This document shows positions 9,993 through 20,171 of a DNA stretch of 64,000 nt, one piece after another. The DNA lies in the NCBI GenBank assembly GCA_946615865.1, contig CAMOIJ010000008.1, positions 1 to 64,000 of the forward strand, given 5' to 3'. The position numbers and the translations under genes were made by a program. The stretch's first letter is position 1, and each line of letters starts with the position of its first letter. The notes under the pieces are model-generated. The model did not search any database, was not told the DNA's origin, and saw only the letters and a program-made list of their open reading frames with translations. The DNA is from an uncultured Lachnospiraceae bacterium. GTDB lineage: Bacteria; Bacillota; Clostridia; Lachnospirales; Lachnospiraceae.

Positions 9993-10964
9993 GTGAAGAT
10001 CTTCGATTTGAATTTTGATGTGGAAGAGGAGCCGATCCCTGACGGAGAGGACCATGATCTTCTCGAAAATATCATGGACGGTGAAGAAGTTCATGACAGT
10101 CCTAGGGAAAAGGTCAAAACAGAGAAAGAGTATTATAGAAATTATGTGCGCAGCACACAGTGGGTGCAGAAACTGATCCTGACAGAAAACAGAGGATTTA
10201 ACGTTTTTTATTTCTCTGTGGCGGTGGTCAGCTGTGTTCTGCTGATCGGCATGCTCCTGTTCACGATCTCATATCTGCCGCGCTACGGCGTGGAGAATCC
10301 GGAGAGCATTCTGGTGGTGAAGAGATATGTGGAGAACGGCCTTCAGGAGACGGGCGCGGTGAATATAATCTCGGGGATCATCCTGGACTACAGGGCGTTC
10401 GATACTCTGGGGGAGTCCCATGTATTGTTCACGGCGCTGATGTGTGTGACGGTGCTCCTGCGCAGAGATTCAAAGAACATGCGCACCCAGTATGAGGACT
10501 TCTATACGATCCGCGATGAGAAATATCACGAGCTCTACAGGGAGTCCATCATGAAATTTGTGGCGGCGGTTCTGCTTCCCTGCCTCCTTCTCTATGGAGC
10601 TTATGTGCTGCTGAACGGGCAGATCTCGCCCGGCGGCGGTTTCTCCGGCGGCGCGGTACTGGGGTCAGGCCTGATCATCTGCGCGGCCGCGTTTGGATTC
10701 AGGAGCACTGACAGAGTGATCACCAGAAAGACCGCGAATCTGATCGCCTTCTTTTCGCTCGGATTTTACAGTTTCGCGAAGGGATACGTATTCTTTACAG
10801 GAGCAAACGGGCTGGAGAACCACATTCCTAAGGGAACGCCCGGCGCGATCCTCAGCGGCGGCCTGATCCTTCCGCTGGATATTGCGGTGGGTCTTGTGGT
10901 GGCAACCACGATGTTCGGTTTTTACAGTCTGTTCCGCAGGGGCAGCATCGGAGGAAACAAGTGA
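9993..10964 (+). CDS. mrpB: MbhE-MrpB fusion-type subunit
   Basis: 323 aa; NIISGIILDYRAFDTLGESHVLFTALM (MbhE/MrpA-end motif) followed by LLYGAYVLLNGQISPGGGFSGGAVLGSGLI (MnhB motif). Confidence 0.82.
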   Translation: MKIFDLNFDVEEEPIPDGEDHDLLENIMDGEEVHDSPREKVKTEKEYYRNYVRSTQWVQKLILTENRGFNVFYFSVAVVSCVLLIGMLLFTISYLPRYGVENPESILVVKRYVENGLQETGAVNIISGIILDYRAFDTLGESHVLFTALMCVTVLLRRDSKNMRTQYEDFYTIRDEKYHELYRESIMKFVAAVLLPCLLLYGAYVLLNGQISPGGGFSGGAVLGSGLIICAAAFGFRSTDRVITRKTANLIAFFSLGFYSFAKGYVFFTGANGLENHIPKGTPGAILSGGLILPLDIAVGLVVATTMFGFYSLFRRGSIGGNK

Positions 10965-11341
10965 TGGAAAACCTGATCGCCAACAGCACGGAAGCCGTGG
11001 CTGTCATCTTATTCGGTATCGGATTTACGATGCTTCTCTTTCACAGAAACCTCTTCAGGAAACTGATCGGGCTCAACGTCATGGATACGGGCGTATTCCT
11101 GTTCCTGGCGTCCATGGGATATATCGAGGGCCGCAAAGCGCCGATCATCGTCAACGGCGTGCAGAGCACGGAGGCTTATATCAACCCGCTTCCGGCGTCC
11201 CTGGTCCTGACAGGTATTGTTGTATCCGTTTCGGTGACCGCGATCATGCTGTCACTGACAGTCCGCCTGTATATGCGCTATCACACGCTGAACCTGGACG
11301 AGATCTACAGAATGGCCGACCATCTGGAAGATGACCGGTAA
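10961..11341 (+). CDS. mrpC: Mrp antiporter subunit C (NuoK-like)
   Basis: 126 aa; LIGLNVMDTGVFLFLAS and NPLPASLVLTGIVVSVSVTAIMLSLTVRLY. Confidence 0.88.
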   Translation: MMENLIANSTEAVAVILFGIGFTMLLFHRNLFRKLIGLNVMDTGVFLFLASMGYIEGRKAPIIVNGVQSTEAYINPLPASLVLTGIVVSVSVTAIMLSLTVRLYMRYHTLNLDEIYRMADHLEDDR

Positions 11342-11356
11342 ACGAAGGAGCCGACA

Positions 11357-12844
11357 GTGGACTTTATCAGAAACTTTCCGATGTTCAGCGTTGTGCTGAG
11401 CCTGTTCTCAGGCGTTTTGTGCACTATGCTGAGCGGCAAAAAAGCAAGAATATACACGATCATCTACGAGTGCATTCTGTTAGTCATGGTTGCAGCGGTT
11501 CTCCGCTATACTGTGGTGACCGGGGAAGCCTTTACCTATGTGCTGGGAGAATTTCCTGCCCCCTGGGGGAATGAGCTTCGGGCCGGCACGCTGGAAGCGT
11601 CGATCGCGGTCCTGTTCATCGCAGTGATGCTGTGCGCGGTGCTGGCAGGTCAGCACTATGTCCGCAAGGATATTGACGAGAGCAAGGTCAATATCTATTA
11701 CGCGATCCTGAACCTGATGACAGCAGCCCTGATGGCGATGACCTGGACCAACGATATTTTCTCCGGGTACGTATTTCTGGAGATCCTGACGCTGACAAGC
11801 TGCGGCGTCCTGATAGTGCGCGAGATCGGCAGAACGACACTGGCGGCGGTGCGCTACATGATCCTCAATCTGGTGGGGTCGGGCCTGTTTCTTCTGGGCG
11901 TTGTGCTCCTGTACGATATCACGGGAAATCTTCTGATGGTGCCGATGCAGCGCGAGATCGCGATGCTGTACCAGGATCCGGGCGCCCGGGTCGTGCTGAT
12001 CATGGCGACAGGCATCCTGACCATCGGACTCTCGATCAAGAGCGGACTTTTCCCCTTCCACTACTGGATGCCGGACACTTACGGCTGGGCTACGCCTACC
12101 TCCGGAGCGGTGCTCTCGTCGCTGGTCTCCAAGTGCTACATCTTCTTGTTGATCAAAATATACTGGCGCGTGATCGGGATCGATATCTTTACGGATATGC
12201 CGATCCGCAACGTTTTGTTTGTGCTTGGACTGTGCGGAATGGTGTTCGGCTCGCTCTCGGCGATCCGGGCGGAGAATATAAACCGGATGGTGGCTTTCTC
12301 GTCTGCGGCACAGATCGGCTACATCTATATGGGGATCGGACTGGGCGGAACCGCGGGCTTTACCGCAGCGGTGTTCCACATCATGGCCCACGCGGTCACC
12401 AAATCCCAGCTGTTTCTGACAACGCCGAGACTTGCCGCGGTGTCCGGAAACAGCCTGCGGTTCAAGAATCTGCAGGGCTGCGCCCTCAGAGATCCCAATG
12501 CGGGACTGTTTTTCCTGCTGCCGAGCCTTTCGATGATCGGTATTCCTATTTTCGCGGGCTTTTCGTCCAAACTCTTTTTTGCCATGGCGGCCGCGGACAG
12601 GGGAGGGATCAAACTGATTCTGGTCATGCTGGTGCTGGCGGCAAGTTCACTGCTGAACGCGCTGTATTTTATGAGGACGCTGATCCGCATCTATACACCG
12701 TCTGATCCCTCGAATGAGAGAGTCAGACACCATCTGGATTACAATATTCCCATGACCGCCCTGACGCTGGCAAATCTGGCGATGGGGCTTTTCAGCGGTG
12801 TTTTCGCCGCTCTGATCGGGCAGGGATTTTCAATGTTCAACTGA
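11357..12844 (+). CDS. mrpD: Mrp antiporter subunit D-like (proton-pumping membrane subunit), GTG start
   Basis: 495 aa; SGLFPFHYWMPDTYGWATPTSGAVLSSLVSK and FSSAAQIGYIYMGIGLG. Confidence 0.87.
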   Translation: MDFIRNFPMFSVVLSLFSGVLCTMLSGKKARIYTIIYECILLVMVAAVLRYTVVTGEAFTYVLGEFPAPWGNELRAGTLEASIAVLFIAVMLCAVLAGQHYVRKDIDESKVNIYYAILNLMTAALMAMTWTNDIFSGYVFLEILTLTSCGVLIVREIGRTTLAAVRYMILNLVGSGLFLLGVVLLYDITGNLLMVPMQREIAMLYQDPGARVVLIMATGILTIGLSIKSGLFPFHYWMPDTYGWATPTSGAVLSSLVSKCYIFLLIKIYWRVIGIDIFTDMPIRNVLFVLGLCGMVFGSLSAIRAENINRMVAFSSAAQIGYIYMGIGLGGTAGFTAAVFHIMAHAVTKSQLFLTTPRLAAVSGNSLRFKNLQGCALRDPNAGLFFLLPSLSMIGIPIFAGFSSKLFFAMAAADRGGIKLILVMLVLAASSLLNALYFMRTLIRIYTPSDPSNERVRHHLDYNIPMTALTLANLAMGLFSGVFAALIGQGFSMFN

Positions 12845-12857
12845 GGGAGGTCAAGAC

Positions 12858-14300
12858 ATGCTGATGATTGCGGCAATACTGATACCTGTGGCGGCAGGAA
12901 TCGCGATATCTGCGATCCCTATGGAGGATCGTATGAGGAAGGCGCTGTATGCCTGCAGTGTTCTCCTGACAGACGCCGTCGCAGCCTTTGCAGCAATGGG
13001 CGGCGAAACGCTGCGCCTCTCGGAGCTGTCGGAAGGTGTAGCCATTATTTTCAGAGCGGACACACTGGGCAGGTGTTTTCTGGCGGTGACAATACTGCTG
13101 TACACCTCCGTGCTTTTTTATTCCTTCGAATATATGAAGATGGAAGAGCGGATCCCGACTTTCTACGCGTTCTACCTGATCTCAATGGGAGCGCTGATCG
13201 CGGAGTGCTTCGCGGGGAATCTGGTTACGATGTACCTGTGTTTCGAGTTCCTGACACTGACCTCCATGCCCCTGGTGCTTCATGAGAGGACCAAAGAGGC
13301 CGTCGCGGCAGGTCTCAAGTACCTGTTCTATTCGGTCGCGGGCGCTATGATGGGCCTTCTCGCCATTTTCTTCGTCTATCATTTTGCAAAGGACCCGGAA
13401 CTTTTCATCTACGGCGGATTCCTGGATCCGTCAAAATATACCGGCGCGGAGACCGTCCTTCTGGCAGCTGTCCTGGCAGGGATTGTCGGATTCGGCGCCA
13501 AAGCCGGCATGTACCCTCTTCACGGCTGGCTCCCGACCGCGCATCCCATCGCGCCGGCTCCCGCCTCCGCGCTGCTGTCCGCCATGATCGCCAAGGGAGG
13601 CGTTCTGGCGGTGATCAGGCTTGTATATTTCTCTGTGGGTGATCAGCTCCTGCGGGGGACCTGGGCGCAGCTTGCCTGGATGTGCCTCGCGACCCTGACG
13701 ATCCTCATGGGTTCCACCATGGCTTTCGGTGAGGAAAACCTCAAGAAGAGACTTGCTTATTCCACAGTCAGCCAGATCTCCTATATCATGCTCTCGCTCT
13801 CTCTTTTGACAGACGCGGGTTTGCGGGGAGGGCTTCTGCATGTGTTCAGCCACGCCTGCGCCAAAGGCTGCCTGTTCCTGGTGGCCGGCGTCTTTATCTA
13901 TAAGCTCAGGATACGCAGAGTTACTGAACTTATGGGGATCGGCAGGACAATGCCCCTCACACTGGCGTGTTTCACACTTGCCTCTATCTCCCTTGTGGGA
14001 ATACCGCCGATGGGCGGATTTACAAGTAAATGGGCCATCGCGACGGCGGCTATGGACAGCGGAGCGGGCGTTTTCGCGGTCCTGGGTCCTGTGGTCCTGC
14101 TGATCTCAGCGCTCCTGACCGCGGGCTATCTGCTTCCGGTCATGGTAGACGGTTACTTCCCGGGTATGGTGACGGGATACGAAGACGATGAGAAAGCTGA
14201 GCCCAATGCGCTTATGCTGATCCCGATGTTCATCCTGTGCGCGGGATCCCTGCTGGTAGGCGTATTCGGAAGTTCCTTTATGGGAGGACTGGTATTCTGA
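12858..14300 (+). CDS. Second MrpD/NuoM-like antiporter subunit
   Basis: 480 aa; FGAKAGMYPLHGWLPTAHPIAPAPASALLSAMIAKGG and AYSTVSQISYIMLSLSL. Confidence 0.87.
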   Translation: MLMIAAILIPVAAGIAISAIPMEDRMRKALYACSVLLTDAVAAFAAMGGETLRLSELSEGVAIIFRADTLGRCFLAVTILLYTSVLFYSFEYMKMEERIPTFYAFYLISMGALIAECFAGNLVTMYLCFEFLTLTSMPLVLHERTKEAVAAGLKYLFYSVAGAMMGLLAIFFVYHFAKDPELFIYGGFLDPSKYTGAETVLLAAVLAGIVGFGAKAGMYPLHGWLPTAHPIAPAPASALLSAMIAKGGVLAVIRLVYFSVGDQLLRGTWAQLAWMCLATLTILMGSTMAFGEENLKKRLAYSTVSQISYIMLSLSLLTDAGLRGGLLHVFSHACAKGCLFLVAGVFIYKLRIRRVTELMGIGRTMPLTLACFTLASISLVGIPPMGGFTSKWAIATAAMDSGAGVFAVLGPVVLLISALLTAGYLLPVMVDGYFPGMVTGYEDDEKAEPNALMLIPMFILCAGSLLVGVFGSSFMGGLVF

Positions 14301-14325
14301 CACTGAAAACGGGAGGAGATCGATC

Positions 14326-15843
14326 TTGAGCCCTGTATTTTTGCTGATCCCGATCCTGCTGCCCATTGCGGGCGGACTGGCGATGCTGATCAGACCTCTG
14401 AAAAAAGAAAAGAAAAGGAGAATCTGCTGCGAAACCCTGGCCCTTTTGACGTCTGCCTGTGTCTGGGCGGCCGCCTTTTGGGTACAGCGCGAGCCCGTGA
14501 CGATCTACAGTTTCACCCGGGGATTCGCGGTGAACTTCTGCGTGGACGGCATGGCGAATGTGTTCGCGCTCATGATCTCCGTGATGTGGCCGCTTGTCCT
14601 TCTGTACGCCTTTGAGTATATGAAAGGAGATGAAGGGCGCGATCGCTTTTTTGCCTTCTATGTCATGACTTACGGCGTGACGCTGGGCGTCTGCTACTCG
14701 GCGGACATGATCACGATGTATGTGTTCATTGAAATGCTGACGCTGGTGACGATCCCCCTGGTGTCTCACTACGGAGGGCACGAGAGCATGTATGCCGGGC
14801 GCAAGTATGCCGCCTATACCATCGGCGGCGCTTCACTGGGCTTTATGGCAGTGGTCCTGACTACGATGTTCGGCATGGCGGGGAGCTTCCGCTACGGCGG
14901 GAGCATTGACGTAACGTATGACGCGGTCATGATGCAGCTGGCTTTCGTGCTGGGATTCGTCGGATTTGGAGCCAAGGCCGCGGTATTTCCCCTGCACGAC
15001 TGGCTTCCGACAGCTTCGGTCGCACCGACCCCGGTCACTGCGCTTCTGCACGCGGTGGCTGTGGTCAATTCAGGCGTTTTTGCCGTCATGAGGATGACCT
15101 ATTATGTCTTCGGGGCGGACTATCTGCGGGGGACAACAGCGCAGGCGATCTGCCTGGCACTGGCGGTCTTTTCCCTTCTCTTCGGCGCCGTTCAGGCATT
15201 GAGAGAGCGTCATTTCAAGAGAAGGTTCGCTTACTCCACGATGAGCAACCTGTCTTATATGCTGTTGGGGGTCATGACACTGTCGCCTCAGGGGCTTAAA
15301 GCAGGACTGGCCCATATGGTATTCCACGGCGTCATCAAGATCAGCCTGTTCATGTGCGCAGGCGCCTTTATGCACCAGGCCCGCAAATCCTATATTTATG
15401 AACTGAACGGGATCGGCCGGCGGATGCCCGCGACTTTCACGGCCTACACTCTGTGCGCGCTGTCCCTTACGGGAATCCCGCCCTTCTGCGGGTTTGTCTC
15501 CAAGTGGCAGCTGCTGACAGCAGGACTCGGAGCTGCCACAGAGGCGGTACAAATGCGAACGGCAGGTTCCACTGTCTCACAGATCCTCCCGTATCTGCTG
15601 TACGGAGGAGTCGCGGCGCTGATCATCGCGGCTTTTCTGTGTGCGATGTACACGCTCAGTATTACGGTGAGAGCGTTCTTCCCCCTGGATGAAAAGGATC
15701 TGTATAAAGACAGCAATGTCAGGGAAGCGGGACCTCTCATGCTGGTTCCCCTCTATGTTTTCGGGGTGTGCAACATTCTGTTCGGCATGTTCCCGGGACC
15801 GATCCTGGCTGTACTGACAGCGATCGGAGAGGGAAGGCTTTGA
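14326..15843 (+). CDS. Third MrpD/NuoM-like antiporter subunit, TTG start
   Basis: 505 aa; FGAKAAVFPLHDWLPTASVAPTPVTALLHAVAVVNSG and AYSTMSNLSYMLLGV. Confidence 0.85.
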   Translation: MSPVFLLIPILLPIAGGLAMLIRPLKKEKKRRICCETLALLTSACVWAAAFWVQREPVTIYSFTRGFAVNFCVDGMANVFALMISVMWPLVLLYAFEYMKGDEGRDRFFAFYVMTYGVTLGVCYSADMITMYVFIEMLTLVTIPLVSHYGGHESMYAGRKYAAYTIGGASLGFMAVVLTTMFGMAGSFRYGGSIDVTYDAVMMQLAFVLGFVGFGAKAAVFPLHDWLPTASVAPTPVTALLHAVAVVNSGVFAVMRMTYYVFGADYLRGTTAQAICLALAVFSLLFGAVQALRERHFKRRFAYSTMSNLSYMLLGVMTLSPQGLKAGLAHMVFHGVIKISLFMCAGAFMHQARKSYIYELNGIGRRMPATFTAYTLCALSLTGIPPFCGFVSKWQLLTAGLGAATEAVQMRTAGSTVSQILPYLLYGGVAALIIAAFLCAMYTLSITVRAFFPLDEKDLYKDSNVREAGPLMLVPLYVFGVCNILFGMFPGPILAVLTAIGEGRL

Positions 15844-15870
15844 TGGCAAAATATCGATAACAATGAAATA

Positions 15871-18132
15871 ATGCGGAAAATTACGGCGTTAAAGAGCCGT
15901 TTTTCCGCGGAAGTGGAGCACAGGATGCTTATTGCGACCATCGTCTTCGGACCGTTTGCCGGAGCAGCAGCTGCGGCCGCCATAGGGAAAAAGAGTGAAA
16001 AAGCCGGAGAATATGCGGCTCTTTTCCTGACGCTCTGCATACTGGGACTGTCGCTGGCCCTTGTACCTCCGGCAGGTTCGGCAACACTTTATCCGTCCGC
16101 AGAAAGCGCGGGCGGGGCATCCCTTGTGATCCCGAAAATCCTGTCCGGGAGCGGCCTGACCTTCAGCGTTACGGGATTCAGGGCAGTGTACGCCGTGATC
16201 ACCGCGCTCATGTGGGTCGGGACAACGATGTTCTCCCCGGAATATTTTGCCCACGAGAGGGAAAATCTGGGCAGGTACAAGTTCTTCGTGCTGTTTACAC
16301 TCGGAGCCGTGGAGGGCGTCATGCTCTCAGCGGACCTGATGACGGCGTTTGTGTTCTTTGAGGTACTTTCCTTTACATCCTTCACCTGGGTCATCCACGA
16401 ACAGACCCGGGAAGCGATCCGGGCGGGGTACACTTATCTGTTTATCGCGGTGATTGGCGGTCTGTTAATGTTCATGGGCCTTGTGCTCCTGGAGCGCACA
16501 ACGGGAACTCTGTCCTTCGCGGGTCTGTCGGAGGCGCTGCAGGGAGCCGGCTCTTCGCCGGACAGCCTCGCGGAGCCCAAGGTGCTGGCGGCAGGCGTGC
16601 TGATTCTTCTCGGATTCGGCGCCAAAGCGGGCATGTTTCCGCTGCACGTATGGCTTCCCAAAGCCCATCCGGCGGCGCCTTCCCCTGCCTCGGCTCTTTT
16701 GTCGGGCATTCTGACGAAAGTTGGTGTCTACGGGATCCTGATGACGGCGCTCTATGTGCTGGCCGGAGATTTCCGCTTCGGCCTGATCGTGCTTGCAGCC
16801 GGTATGATCACCATGCTGCTGGGTGCAGTCCTGGCGCTGTTCTCCGTGAACCTCAAGCGCACTTTGGCCTGTTCTTCTATGTCTCAGATCGGCTTCATCC
16901 TGACCGGTATCGCAGTGACAGTGCTCATGGGAGCCGTGGGCGAGAAAGAAGCGGTGATGACAGCGCTTGCGGGTACGGTGCAGCACATGATCAACCACTC
17001 GCTGCTCAAGCTCACACTGTTTATGTGCGCGGGCGTGGTAGTCATGAACCTTCACAGCCTTACTTTGGACGAGATCAGGGGATGGGGCAGGAACAAGACG
17101 CCTCTCAAGACCGCTTTCGCCCTGGGAGGCCTTGGGATCAGCGGCGTACCGCTCTTTAACGGCTATATCAGTAAGACTTTACTCCACGAAGGAATAGTGG
17201 AAGCCATCCATGGGATGGCGGAGGCGCGGGAACTCGGACTTTCGACGGTTGACGCGGTGACTGCAGGGAACATCTCGAATATTCTTAAGATCGGTGAATG
17301 GATCTTCCTGTTTTCGGGCGGACTGACGTTTGCCTATATGCTCAAGCTCTTTATCTGTATCTTTGTGGAGAAGAACCGGGATGAGGACGTTCAGGAACGT
17401 TATGACAGCTCAACTAAGTGCATGAATCCCGTGAGTACAGCGGCGATCCTGGGATCGTCCCTGTTCATGGTGATCCTGGGAATGCCTCCGGTGACGAAGA
17501 GACTGATTGCTTTTGCCCTGGGCGAGAACGAGATCCTGGAATTCGCGGCTTTCACACCTGAGAATCTCAAGGGAAGCGCGATCTCTCTGGTGATCGGCGC
17601 GCTGGTCTATCTGACGGTCGTAAGGCACCTGCTGTACAGGGAGGGGTCTTATGTCAACCGCTGGCCGGAGAAACTGGACCTGGAGGAAGGCCTTTACAGG
17701 CCGGCCCTGACCAGATGGATTCCGCGAGTCCTTCTCACTATTGCTTCTGTATTCGGTGAGAACAAAATATTGAAGCCTGTGTGCCGATTCGGTCTTGATA
17801 CTGCGCTGAAAGCGGCGGCTGTATTCGGTGAGGACAAGATTTTGACCCCGGTCTGCACCTTCAGTTTCAGCCTGATGCAAAAGATAGCGTACTGCTTCAG
17901 TGTCAGCACGGACTATCTGATCCTGGAAATGAGACGCACTGCGCTGCGGGAGAAAAGAGTGCGCAGAGCCGGCGTGGGACAGGTCAGCCGTCTCCGCATG
18001 CTCCGGGAGGGCACAGCGGAGGCTGTGAACCCGATTTTGCGCAATTTTACGTTTGCTTTGCTGATGACTTGCCTTGGAATACTGATGATTTTGGGAGTTT
18101 TGCTGATTGCAATTGTGCATATTTCTCAATAG
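15871..18132 (+). CDS. NuoL/MrpA-N-terminal-like large antiporter subunit
   Basis: 753 aa; FGAKAGMFPLHVWLPKAHPAAPSPASALLSGILTKVG, HMINHSLLKLTLFMCAGVVV, long C-terminal extension with TM. Confidence 0.85.
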   Translation: MRKITALKSRFSAEVEHRMLIATIVFGPFAGAAAAAAIGKKSEKAGEYAALFLTLCILGLSLALVPPAGSATLYPSAESAGGASLVIPKILSGSGLTFSVTGFRAVYAVITALMWVGTTMFSPEYFAHERENLGRYKFFVLFTLGAVEGVMLSADLMTAFVFFEVLSFTSFTWVIHEQTREAIRAGYTYLFIAVIGGLLMFMGLVLLERTTGTLSFAGLSEALQGAGSSPDSLAEPKVLAAGVLILLGFGAKAGMFPLHVWLPKAHPAAPSPASALLSGILTKVGVYGILMTALYVLAGDFRFGLIVLAAGMITMLLGAVLALFSVNLKRTLACSSMSQIGFILTGIAVTVLMGAVGEKEAVMTALAGTVQHMINHSLLKLTLFMCAGVVVMNLHSLTLDEIRGWGRNKTPLKTAFALGGLGISGVPLFNGYISKTLLHEGIVEAIHGMAEARELGLSTVDAVTAGNISNILKIGEWIFLFSGGLTFAYMLKLFICIFVEKNRDEDVQERYDSSTKCMNPVSTAAILGSSLFMVILGMPPVTKRLIAFALGENEILEFAAFTPENLKGSAISLVIGALVYLTVVRHLLYREGSYVNRWPEKLDLEEGLYRPALTRWIPRVLLTIASVFGENKILKPVCRFGLDTALKAAAVFGEDKILTPVCTFSFSLMQKIAYCFSVSTDYLILEMRRTALREKRVRRAGVGQVSRLRMLREGTAEAVNPILRNFTFALLMTCLGILMILGVLLIAIVHISQ

Positions 18133-18190
18133 AATGGAAAGACAGGGTAAAAAATAGAAACAATACAGAGCAAGAAAAAAGGTATATTTA

Positions 18191-20002
18191 ATGAGCATAT
18201 TTGACTTCCTGACACTCTTTGGCGGTCTCGCTATGTTCCTTTACGGAATGCGGCTTATGGGAGACGGCCTCAAAGAGAGCTCCTCCGGAACCCTCAAGAA
18301 GGCAATGGAGTCGGTTACCAACAACCAGTTCAAGGCTTTTCTTCTGGGTTTGGGCATTACGGCGATCATTCAGTCGTCTACGGCTACGATCGTCATCACA
18401 TCAGGTCTGGTCGGAGCGGGTCTTCTCACTCTTCACCAGTCCATCGGTATCATTATCGGCGCTAACGTCGGTACTACCGTTACGGGCCAGATCATCAGAC
18501 TTCTGGATCTGGACACAGGAGGCGGAGCCACCTCCTGGCTGCAGCTTTTCAAACCGTCATCTTTGGCGCCCATCGCGCTGATCATCGGCATTATCATTAT
18601 CATGGGAGGCCGGCTCAAGAGTTCGCGGCAGATCGGAAATATCGCGATCGGCTTCGGTATTTTGTTCTCGGGCCTTATGAACATGACCGCCGCTGTCAAT
18701 GTTTTGACAGAGTCAGGCATGGTGGAAGGGCTGTTTACCGGCCTTGGCAACAACCCGGTCCTCGGCTATCTGACAGGAGCGGCCGTCGCGTTTGTGCTGC
18801 AGAGTTCATCGGCTACGATCGGTATTCTGCAGGCCTTCTCCGCATCGGGCATGATGACATTTAAAGCTGTGTATCCGGTCATCGTCGGCGTCTATCTCGG
18901 CGACAGTGTGACCACGGGTATTGTCTGCTTCATCGGCGCGAGCGCGGAGCAGAAGAGAGTAGGTATCGTCAATATTCTCTTCAATATCGGCAAGATGGCG
19001 CTGATCCTGATCGGCGTTGCGATCCTGCATCAGCTCGGTTTCCTGGACGGAATCTGGGACAAAATAGTGAATTCCGGTATAATCGCGAACACCAACACGG
19101 TTTTCAACCTGGCAGCAAGTATCCTGCTGTTCCCGGTAGTCGGGTTGTTTGAGAGGACCGGAGTCCGCCTTGTGCCCGACGACAAGGAAAAGCCGAACAA
19201 ATACCAGGACAAGCTGGACGCACTCAACCCCATGTTCTTCGATACGCCGGCTCTGGCGCTGCGAAGCTGCTACGATATCCTGCTTACTTTATGCCGTTCT
19301 TCCAGGGCCAATATTGAAAAGTCTTTCGGGCTTTTAGAAAATTATGACGAAAAAGTCTATGAGGAGATCGTGGAAGAAGAGGCGAATCTTGACCTGCTAA
19401 CAGACCGCGTCAGCCGCTATATTGTGGAATATCTTCCGCATATTCGGGACGCGCAGAACGCGGCGATCCTCGACCAGTACTACAAGGTTGTGACAGATTT
19501 CGAGCGCCTTGGCGACCACGCGGTGAATATTGCCGACAATGCCGGCAGTATGCACAGACTGCAGAAAAAGTTCACGAAGACCGCAATCAGCGAGCTGGAG
19601 ATCCTCGAGGACCTTCTAAGGGAGATCCTTGACAATGTGGACCTTGCGTTCGGAAAGAGGGACGTGGACGCGGCGTTCAGGATCGAACCGCTGCAGCAGG
19701 TTGCCACCGACATGGTCAGTAAACTCAAGAGACACCATCTTGACAGAATGAGTAAAGGCGAGTGCGATATTTTCACAGACGCCAACTTCGAGAACCTGAT
19801 GTCGGATATGCAGAGAATTGCTGACGTCAGCACCAACATCGGCGAGGCGACGCTGGTCCGCGTCAACCCTGAACTTGCCGAAAATGAGCATGATTACTTC
19901 GCAGCGCTGCGTTCGGGTCAGAACAAGGAATACAACGAACAGTTCAACAGCGCGTACGAGAAATATAAGGACCGTTTCAGAAAAGTGGCGGAGAACGGTT
20001 GA
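18191..20002 (+). CDS. Na/Pi cotransporter family protein with C-terminal PhoU-like domain
   Basis: 603 aa; GMRLMGDGLKESS, two QSSTAT/QSSSATIG repeats, GANVGTTVTGQ, PhoU-like C-terminus (DFERLGDHAVNIADNA). Confidence 0.92.
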   Translation: MSIFDFLTLFGGLAMFLYGMRLMGDGLKESSSGTLKKAMESVTNNQFKAFLLGLGITAIIQSSTATIVITSGLVGAGLLTLHQSIGIIIGANVGTTVTGQIIRLLDLDTGGGATSWLQLFKPSSLAPIALIIGIIIIMGGRLKSSRQIGNIAIGFGILFSGLMNMTAAVNVLTESGMVEGLFTGLGNNPVLGYLTGAAVAFVLQSSSATIGILQAFSASGMMTFKAVYPVIVGVYLGDSVTTGIVCFIGASAEQKRVGIVNILFNIGKMALILIGVAILHQLGFLDGIWDKIVNSGIIANTNTVFNLAASILLFPVVGLFERTGVRLVPDDKEKPNKYQDKLDALNPMFFDTPALALRSCYDILLTLCRSSRANIEKSFGLLENYDEKVYEEIVEEEANLDLLTDRVSRYIVEYLPHIRDAQNAAILDQYYKVVTDFERLGDHAVNIADNAGSMHRLQKKFTKTAISELEILEDLLREILDNVDLAFGKRDVDAAFRIEPLQQVATDMVSKLKRHHLDRMSKGECDIFTDANFENLMSDMQRIADVSTNIGEATLVRVNPELAENEHDYFAALRSGQNKEYNEQFNSAYEKYKDRFRKVAENG

Positions 20003-20044
20003 CAGAACCGTTACAATTTGGTAATAACATGTGTGTAGAATAAA

Positions 20045-20122
20045 GGTTTTCGGTTACTGACGGATTTGTGGAGCACCACATGGGAACCGGAAATTGTGAA
20101 GAAGTCGACCGTCTGGGCAGTG
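20045..20122 (+). promoter_or_regulatory. ZTP (pfl) riboswitch
   Basis: P1 ttttcggtt (20047-20055)/aaccggaaa (20085-20093); gtggagcaccac hairpin; conserved GACGG..GACCGTCTGGGCA 3' element with potential GACGG/CCGTC pseudoknot; upstream of folate gene fhs. Confidence 0.85.
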
Positions 20123-20170
20123 ATAGGTAGTGGAGCAGATACCGCGAGATTACCGTTACTGCCCTTTTTT
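20115..20170 (+). terminator. Riboswitch-controlled intrinsic terminator
   Basis: GGGCAGTgataGGTA...TACCgttACTGCCC followed by tttttt; the 5' arm overlaps the conserved GGGCA of the riboswitch. Confidence 0.8.
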
Positions 20171-20171
20171 G

